Origin: Rhodocollybia butyracea
Taxonomy: Eukaryota > Basidiomycota > Agaricomycetes > Agaricales > Omphalotaceae
Direction: 5' to 3'
DNA: 14,167 nucleotides
Assembly: GCA_015501585.1 (NCBI GenBank)
Contig: JADNRY010001246.1
Coordinates: forward strand, 1-14,167
Positions 8,640 to 14,167 of this stretch are shown one piece after another. Position 1 is the first letter of the stretch; every line of letters begins with the position of its first letter. The notes below the pieces were generated by a model. That model had not been told where the DNA came from, did not search any database, and saw only the letters and a list, made by a program, of their open reading frames with translations. Both the position numbers and the translations under genes were made by a program.

Positions 8640-8693
8640 AGTACATGATCATAAATAAAGTTGATTCTTTAAGAAAATGGAATCCCATTCCTG
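8640..8693 (-). repeat. Right terminal inverted repeat of the DNA element
   Basis: Read on the minus strand it starts CAGGAATGGGATTC and then follows the left end through TTCTTAAAGAAT and TTATTTATGATCAT. The flanking TATCATGA at 8694-8701 is the right copy of the candidate target duplication. Confidence 0.7.
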
Positions 8694-8700
8694 TATCATG

Positions 8701-8725
8701 AAAAAAAACAAAAAGAAAAAAAAAA
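8701..8725 (+). repeat. A-rich tract
   Basis: A run of adenines with single C and G interruptions, immediately outside the right target duplication of the DNA element. Confidence 0.8.
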
Positions 8726-8971
8726 GTTTAGAATGGTACGTACATCTTAGACACGATTGCCTTGAGGAGGTAGCCTCTGTAGTCTCTGTAGTGCGAAGCA
8801 AACATTTGTAGTGTCATATAGCTATTCAACACGTACGAAAGGCTCGCCGTGAGTGAAGCCTCCATTTTCCTCGTTAGAGACTAGAGCAAGCCAAGAGATA
8901 AGCACGGGCGCTTAGTTAATAGTTTACACACGACACGGTCACGACCGTGGCACGGTAGAGTAGAACATATC

Positions 8972-9079
8972 TGCAATCGCTAAAAAGGCGACATGTAACG
9001 AGGAGACGCCGATGAGACGGCATGACAAGCTTGCGGTCGTCATCCGCAATCGCTGTGTGACGTAGCGAGGAGACGCCGA
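8972..9079 (+). repeat. Imperfect ~70-bp tandem duplication
   Basis: GCAATCGCT at 8973 recurs at 9046, and CGAGGAGACGCCGA at 8999 recurs at 9066. The spacings are 73 and 67 bp, so the second copy has lost about 6 bp. Confidence 0.65.
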
Positions 9080-9860
9080 GGTCACCGAACCGACTGCAAA
9101 TACGCTCTAAGAAAGGAAGGCAGTAAATCACAAGGCTTGGTGCGAGATCTACTAAAAATGCCATGGTAAGTACGAAGATACCGCGGTGTCCATCCATATT
9201 CATTGGGACGAGTTCAACGAGATCTTTGGGACCTGAAAATTTAATCCCAGCAAAGCAAATGGGAATCGCAAGATGATAATTAGATGGTCGATTAATTGTG
9301 TAATCAAACTTCCAATTATTTTGACACGAATTTACGCCAGATTTACGCCTTTCTCTGACTTCAAGAAAGTTGCTGGAAAATTATGCTGAGAGAAGACGGC
9401 CTTGGATTGTAATACTAAGCATAGTGGCTGAACAAACAAAAACATTAGATCTTAATTAGACAAAGCAGGCTAGAAAGTCACACAACAATGGTGGTGCACG
9501 ATGGTTCATCTTCCTGCGCTAATCATCGGTCCTCCATGTCCGCCGAGTCCATAAAAGTGAAATTCGCCATTCAGACCCGTATCTATAGAAGCATTTGGCC
9601 GAGATACAGCCAAGTCCATACCAGTTAAATACTGCCACTAGAATTGCGATACAATCTTCCGTCAGGCTTTCGTTGCCTGTTTATTTCAGTGACCCCGATG
9701 ACTACCCCAAGCGAAAGCGATGTCATTAAAGGTCAGCGTGTTAAGCGTTAGACAGTGACTGGTCAGCTACGAGATATCTGGGCTGGTCATTAGAAGATTA
9801 TGTATATACTCTCAATAACTGTAACTTACTCTTTAGCAATATATAGTCTCTGCAAGCTTC

Positions 9861-9878
9861 GTACCCGTCTACGGGTAC
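9861..9878. repeat. 8-bp stem hairpin
   Basis: GTACCCGT and ACGGGTAC pair perfectly around a 2-nt loop. It is followed by the short tandem TACCGAAC repeated at about 9881-9896. No function is apparent. Confidence 0.6.
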
Positions 9879-9910
9879 TACCGAACTACCGAACTTTAAA
9901 TCAGCAATCT

Positions 9911-10040
9911 TCAACCTGTGACAGATAGAAGAAGTGAGGGCGCTTAAGTTGTAGCCCGAAGTGAAAACGAAGTTAGCAAAGGTCAGCGGTCTCCAACCTG
10001 TGACAGCCTGTAGAAGAGAGGGTGTTTAAGTTGTAGCCCC
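9911..10040 (+). repeat. 82-bp-period tandem duplication
   Basis: CAACCTGTGACAG at 9912 recurs at 9994, and TAAGTTGTAGCCC at 9945 recurs at 10027, both at exactly 82 bp. The sequence between them is partly conserved (GATAGAAGAAGTGAGGG versus CCTGTAGAAGAGAGGG). Confidence 0.75.
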
Positions 10041-10980
10041 CAAAATCGAAATAGCTTGGAAAGAGCTGTGGCTAGCTATAATCGGAACGACAGGATGGAT
10101 GGAAGCACCGCGCCCTGTGATTTTCTTCCTCTCTAAGCGCCCAGGACCATAGCCACGACCAGAAGTGCTCTGCACGCGTAAATGCAACATTTTGCAAAAT
10201 GCTTAAAAACATAGGTTTCCGAATTCCTATGCCCTCTGTAATTTTTCGTAACAGTATCCAGGTGTTTTACGATAATCTTATCTACTAAGTTTAGCCAATT
10301 TTCAAAAAGGACTTGAATGGTGAGCAGAACACTGAGAACGTTCAGATTGATGAGTCCATCGATAGCAAGGAACGTACAAAAAATCTATAGAAATCATTGA
10401 GATAGCATTATAGGTTTATTAACTAGACCAGTAAGAGCCCAGATCTCAAGTTTTATGGGAATCCGTAAGGTATTCCTAAGAGGGGGAGTAAACTAGTGAG
10501 CAAAAGAACGCAAAACCGATAACAGTTTTAACTGCTAAGCGCCCTGTTGCACTTCCCGGTTTTACTCGCATCGCCCGACGCAGGCAATAAAATCTTAAAA
10601 AATCGCAGGAGATTCGCTATAAGACTTTTTCACGAGGCGAAATAAATCCATCTCCTCAGAATCTCAAAATTCTTAGCCTTCGTAAAATTATTAGCGATTT
10701 ATGAAAATGTTACATTTCCAGGCTGTCACTCATAGTATAGGCGTCATTTTCCATGTTAGCTCCGTACCAAACGCAGATAGAACTCTTGAAGAAAACCGGC
10801 AGCAGCGCGGAACTAACTCTACCGATGTATTTAACCAGTGAACATTTGAGCATTTGAACCGTGGCCCCGTGTTACGCTTATTCCATTCGATTCCATACTC
10901 CGTCGAATACAATGACTAACCGTTTTTCAATGTGGCCTCGTAAAATCAAAAACTTCAAGAAAGGCAAAACAAGCCACGTA

Positions 10981-11081
10981 TGTATCCTCTCCACCTTACA
11001 AGACTAAAATCGTTACCAAAACGATGTTCTACCATCTAGCCAACTTCTCAAGAGGATAACGAAGTTACTCCGACCGCTGAA
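10981..11081 (+). promoter_or_regulatory. Presumed core promoter / 5' leader of the NB-ARC gene
   Basis: A pyrimidine-rich patch (TATCCTCTCCACC, from 10983) lies about 90 bp before the chosen ATG. No clear TATA or CCAAT box is visible. The frame of the ATG is closed upstream by TAG at 11037, with no other in-frame ATG between. This supports 11082 as the start unless an upstream exon exists. Confidence 0.25.
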
Positions 11082-13903
11082 ATGTACGCGTTGAAGGGAG
11101 GTGTGGCAGCTGCGAAAATTTTGGAGCAGGTGGCGGGGATCATCCCGGTACCATTCTTGTCCGAGTTTGTGAAAGTCGCTATCAACGTCCTTGAAGTTTG
11201 TGAGGTAAATTTATTTCTTAGGGGATTCATGCACTGTCTCATGGAGAATAGAAAGCAACTGCTATTGAAAAGGAAGTAACGCAGCTCCAAGACCGAGTGC
11301 TTAGGCTCGCGCTCCTAATCATGGACAAGGTCGGCAAAAACGCGTCGAGTGACCTTCAAAGCCAAGTTAAAGATCTTCAACTGTATGTCCTCTCAAGCGC
11401 TGAGTCTTAATGAAATATACTAACAAGTATCGACAGTATGCTTAACAGTATTATCACGGATCTGAACCAACTCAAACAGCAGAAGAAATTGCTACTCGTC
11501 TTCTTCAATAATTTGAATAAGGAGGCTATCAGTAAATGCGTCAATCGTTTGAATGCGGCTCTTGAACAATTTGACGTATGCTTGTGTCACACTCTCTGTG
11601 GTGTAAGTACTGACCTCTTTGCAGGTGGGACACAAGCTGCGCACTGAAGATCTCCTTCGAAAGATCGAGTCAGGTCACGCCACCGTTGTGGCCGCCTTAA
11701 GTCGAATAGAGAATGCAATTGAAAAAACCATTCAACCACATAATGCACCATTCCCCAAACAAGATATGCCTCCTCGCCGTGCATTTCACGGACGCAAGTC
11801 TGTGGTTAAGGAGATTGTCACACTGCTTGCCGACGAAGGCACATCTCGGGTTTGCATTACTGGAACAGGAGGGATGGGAAAGACAAGCGTAGCGCTTGCT
11901 GTAATGGAGAACCTAGCCGACAGTGATATCTTCTGTGCGGATTACCGGTTTTGGATTCCTTGCGTCAAAGCAACCTCACTTGACCTTTTCCTTCGCATTC
12001 TTTACACCCAGCTTCGGATTACAGCTGACTCGTATGATACCCTCGATCCTCTTATCAATGAACTCAATTTCACCAAGGATAGACGACTTTTACTTCTCGA
12101 TAACTTTGAAACCCCATGTAATGCCAACGACAGTGGGGTCAACGATATACTTATTCGCTTGTCAGAGCTCCCACATGTTGCTCTGATGGTCACGATGACT
12201 TCGTCCTTCCCTCCCTCTGATGAGATCGAATGGCAAAATATTCCACTCCTTCCCTTGGACTTACCCGCAGCCCGCGAAACCTTCACGAACTTGTACCCAA
12301 CAGCAGACAAAGGAGCAGATCTTGACAACCTGTTGAATGCTGTTGGCGCTATACCAATTGCCATTACTCTCATGGCAGTTGATGGAAAAAATTCGAAGGC
12401 ATCCCCAAAGTACTTACTGCAGGAATGGAAAACAGCAGGCACCGAGATGATCTCTCTTGTGGATCGCAGGATCAGCTTGTCGCTAAATCAAGAAGTAGTC
12501 AAATCAAATCCCGACGCATTCACTCTCCTTGCCGTCCTCTCTATGCTCCCAGCTGGGACAACTGGTAATAACCTGCATTGGTGGGCATCCAGCTTGACCT
12601 CTCATTTAGCCGCTGTTAAAAGTTTGCGCACTGCTGGACTCCTTGAACAAGATGATGGTGACTTTGAAGCCTCACATATCTTTGTTCGCCCCACCATCGA
12701 GGCATATATGTCTCGACAGAATCGCATACCCACCAAGGTGTATGAACAGGTACACGATGCCTGTTATAAATTTGTTCTCGATCACAAATCCACCCTCGAT
12801 GATGCTAAATTTAAAGACGACCTCGCAGCATTGGCGACGGAAGAGACAAACATTCAGAATCTCTTGATGCAGGTGGACACACGAGGTTTACGTCCGAATG
12901 CGCTTAATGCTCTCATTGCCTTTAGCTACTATCAGCTCTGCACAAAGGCTAGCACGGTGGTAATCCTTCATGCTTTGGAGATCGCACAAGCCATTGATGA
13001 CGCTCGGTGTATTGCCGAAGCTCACCTAACCCTGGGGAAAATACTCTGCAGACTCGATCATTATGATGCGGCCCGTCCGCATTTTCGGGATGCCCATCGC
13101 CTTTTCAAAACTTTACCTGATGGAGCAGATCACTGGCGTATGGGTGAATGTTTGATGTGGCTAGCAGACGCATCGAAAATGCTTCCGAAATCCTCTGTCG
13201 ATATTGGTTCCTTGGTGCGGGAAGCACAGACAGAGCTCTCTGACGATCCAAACCACCCAAACCAAAAGTTTCATCTTGCGCGTGGTTTTCTCGGACACGG
13301 GTCCCTCCTTTTGTGGCGGGGACCGAAGATTCACGTGAAGCTTTCAAAGTGCTTCGTGAAGCGCAATCCATCTTCGAGGAGCTGAGATGTCGGGCAAGTA
13401 CCTCCAAATGCGTTTTACTTACGGCACGTCTACATGCCAGCTTCCAAGAATACGAGGAAGCTCTTCCTCTGTATAGGCAGAGTCTAGTCATAGCTAAAAA
13501 CGTTGGCGATGGTAGGCTCATCCATGACGCTCTGATAGGCTTGGTACATGCTCTCATCGTACTGTCAAATCATGATGAAGCACATGTCATCATTTCTGAA
13601 TGTCTTCCCGATGTTCAGGCTGGGGGCAGCCCACTTAAAATTGGTCAGATTTTGGAACTACTTGGTTATAATTATGTGGCGAAGGAGAACCCTGAAAATG
13701 CTCAATCCGCCTTCGAGAGGGCGCGGGTACAATATTCCAACATAGGATCTACCGTGATGGGGGGAGACGGAAAGCAAAGATGTTCAGGCAACCTTACTAA
13801 ACTGAACGATGGTCAGACCACTACTATTCTCTCTGATTTAAAGAAATGGCCGAAAACTACTACTAAGATTACTAGTACCATTACTACTGTATCAAGTATA
13901 TAG
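11082..13903 (+). CDS. NLR-type protein: MLKL-like four-helix domain, NB-ARC, TPR; frameshifted near 13321
   Basis: Exons by my reading: 11082-11204, 11252-11382, 11437-11575 and 11625 onward. The first three encode 131 residues of a HeLo/MLKL-like four-helix bundle: AGIIPVPFLSEFVKVAINVLEVCE, then KATAIEKEVTQLQDRVLRLAL, then a coiled LNQLKQQKKLL segment. Residues ~185-470 form an NB-ARC: AFHGRKSVV, Walker A GTGGMGKT (211-218), Walker B LLLLDNFE (~286-293), VTMTSSFPP (~320-328), GAIPIAI (372-378). A winged-helix-like region (LLAVLSMLPAGTT...FVRPTIEAYM) follows, then TPRs from ~590. The frame ends at TGA 13383-13385 (717 residues). One base shifted, the TPRs continue (REAFKVLREAQSIFEEL; EYEEALPLYRQSLVIAKNVGD) to TAG 13901-13903, which would give ~890 residues, the usual family layout. 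The last ~30 residues are Thr-rich and less family-like. Expected role: intracellular self/non-self or stress sensing with a membrane-active N-terminus. Domain identity is strong; functional state is uncertain. Confidence 0.85.
11205..11251 (+). other. Intron 1 (47 nt)
   Basis: GTAAAT donor and AATAG acceptor, phase 0. I preferred the acceptor at 11250-11251 over GCAG at 11283-11284 because it adds KATAIEKEVTQ, which continues the helix pattern CE...EKEV..L..RV expected in this domain. Confidence 0.7.
11383..11436 (+). other. Intron 2 (54 nt)
   Basis: GTATGT donor, TACTAAC branch point near 11418-11424 and GACAG acceptor. Phase 2: the split codon joins CT and T to give Leu. Confidence 0.85.
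11576..11624 (+). other. Intron 3 (49 nt)
   Basis: GTATGC donor, TGAC branch-like motif near 11611-11614 and TTTGCAG acceptor, phase 0. It joins ...LEQFD to VGHKLRTEDLL, a continuous helix. Confidence 0.8.
13310..13325 (+). other. Apparent 1-nt deletion (frameshift) in the TPR region
   Basis: Upstream of here the TPR reads HLARGFLGHGSLLLWRG. Downstream the same repeat reads TEDSREAFKVLREAQSIFEEL, but in the frame that requires one missing base. The simplest site is the CGGGGACC run at 13317-13324. No GT-AG intron can explain the shift. It could be a true loss-of-function mutation or a homopolymer sequencing/assembly error. Confidence 0.75.
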
Positions 13904-14167
13904 CAAGGTCAACGATGTTACAGACGTTTCGGAAATTCTTGTCCCACGGGCCAAAAACACCAAAATTAATTCGTAAGAGCCTGTTCGGCCACGGATTTGG
14001 ATTTGGATTCTAGAATCCAAACCTACTCTATATAGTAACAATGATGGCTCCTCGTATGTTTCCGAACATTGCCGATGTGACCTGACGGCATGTCATTGTG
14101 ACAGGACAAGTTAGCAACCACAACAACGCGGGTTCTGTTCACTTTTTTTGAAGAAATTGCGACTTTG
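13904..14167. other. 3' flank with possible left end of a MITE-like element
   Basis: No gene is seen. At 13974-13976 is TAA, followed by GAGCCTGTTCGGCCACGG and then the 20-bp perfect palindrome TTTGGATTCTAGAATCCAAA at 14002-14021. A TAA target followed by a G-start, CTGTTCGG-type terminus would fit a PIF/Harbinger-like (Tourist-like) MITE whose other end lies beyond the window. No partner end is visible, so this is tentative. Confidence 0.3.

Larger units (their letters stand above)
5016..8693. mobile_element. Non-autonomous DNA transposon with inverted ends, interrupted by a solo LTR
   Basis: The two ends are inverted copies: 5023-5070 matches the reverse complement of 8640-8686 with four substitutions and one 1-nt indel. 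The outermost 14 nt (5016-5029 and 8693-8680) have equal length but are more diverged. An 8-bp imperfect duplication flanks both ends, and the right terminus read inward is CAGGAATGGG. An 8-bp target duplication and a CAG-start terminus are what hAT-superfamily elements show, so a hAT-like non-autonomous element is the best guess. No transposase is encoded. Removing the LTR and one CTTAA copy (6580-8600) leaves about 1.66 kb. TTCTTAAG-type motifs recur in the subterminal regions, as transposase-binding repeats often do. Alternatively, two separate small elements in opposite orientation, but the matched flanks argue for one. Confidence 0.6.
8726..11036. other. Non-coding spacer
   Basis: About 2.3 kb with no open frame beyond 95 codons and no recognisable protein on either strand. 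It contains imperfect tandem duplications at 8972-9079 and 9911-10040, an 8-bp-stem hairpin at 9861-9878, a 14-bp palindrome at 10188-10201 and several copies of the 10-mer CTAAGCGCCC (described in the findings). No tRNA, rRNA or transposase was seen. It may be old, decayed transposon sequence. Confidence 0.6.

Noticed and set aside
8916..9203. 95-codon minus-strand frame
   Set aside because: It spans the imperfect tandem duplication 8972-9079 and reads like random sequence with no domain.
11283..11284. Alternative acceptor (GCAG) for intron 1
   Set aside because: It keeps the frame but removes 11 residues (KATAIEKEVTQ) that fit the helix pattern of the domain, so the earlier acceptor is preferred.
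12002..12442. 146-codon minus-strand frame inside the NB-ARC exon
   Set aside because: Shadow of the strongly supported plus-strand NB-ARC coding sequence.

Overview
The window looks like a basidiomycete (Agaricomycetes-type) nuclear genome. The evidence is short spliceosomal introns of about 47-54 nt, a tandem WD40 array of the kind attached to fungal NLR proteins, and an NB-ARC/TPR protein with a MLKL-like four-helix N-terminus, a combination abundant in mushroom-forming fungi. No bacterial operon structure, rRNA, tRNA or CRISPR array was seen. The genus cannot be named from the sequence alone.

Layout. (1) 1-1373, + strand: the 3' end of an NLR-type WD40 gene. It has one partial and eight 43-residue WD repeats plus a recognisable NLR C-terminal tail. 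Two identical in-frame TAA codons (303, 561) break it; the second arose when a two-repeat, 258-bp block was tandemly duplicated after the nonsense mutation. (2) 1374-5007: a stretch of coding-like but unresolved fragments on both strands, with a 35-bp-stem hairpin at 1743-1818. (3) 5008-8701: a nested mobile-element island. The outer element has inverted ends (5016-5070 and 8640-8693) and an imperfect 8-bp target duplication. Inside it are a 315-bp near-perfect palindrome (5200-5514) and a 2016-bp probable solo LTR (6580-8595) flanked by CTTAA. (4) 8702-11081: non-coding spacer with short imperfect tandem duplications and a recurring 10-mer. (5) 11082-13903, + strand: a four-exon NLR gene encoding a MLKL-like/HeLo-like four-helix domain, NB-ARC and TPRs, with an apparent 1-nt deletion near 13321 that separates the C-terminal TPRs from the rest. 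(6) 13904-14167: flank carrying the possible left end of another inverted-repeat element.

Interpretation. Two NLR-type genes in the same orientation, each with a different repeat sensor (WD40 or TPR) and each apparently disabled by a simple lesion, lie either side of a transposon-rich stretch. This fits the birth-and-death turnover of fungal NLR self/non-self recognition genes. The NB-ARC protein would be expected to act as a ligand-gated switch that releases a membrane-active N-terminal bundle; this is inferred from the domain family, not shown here.
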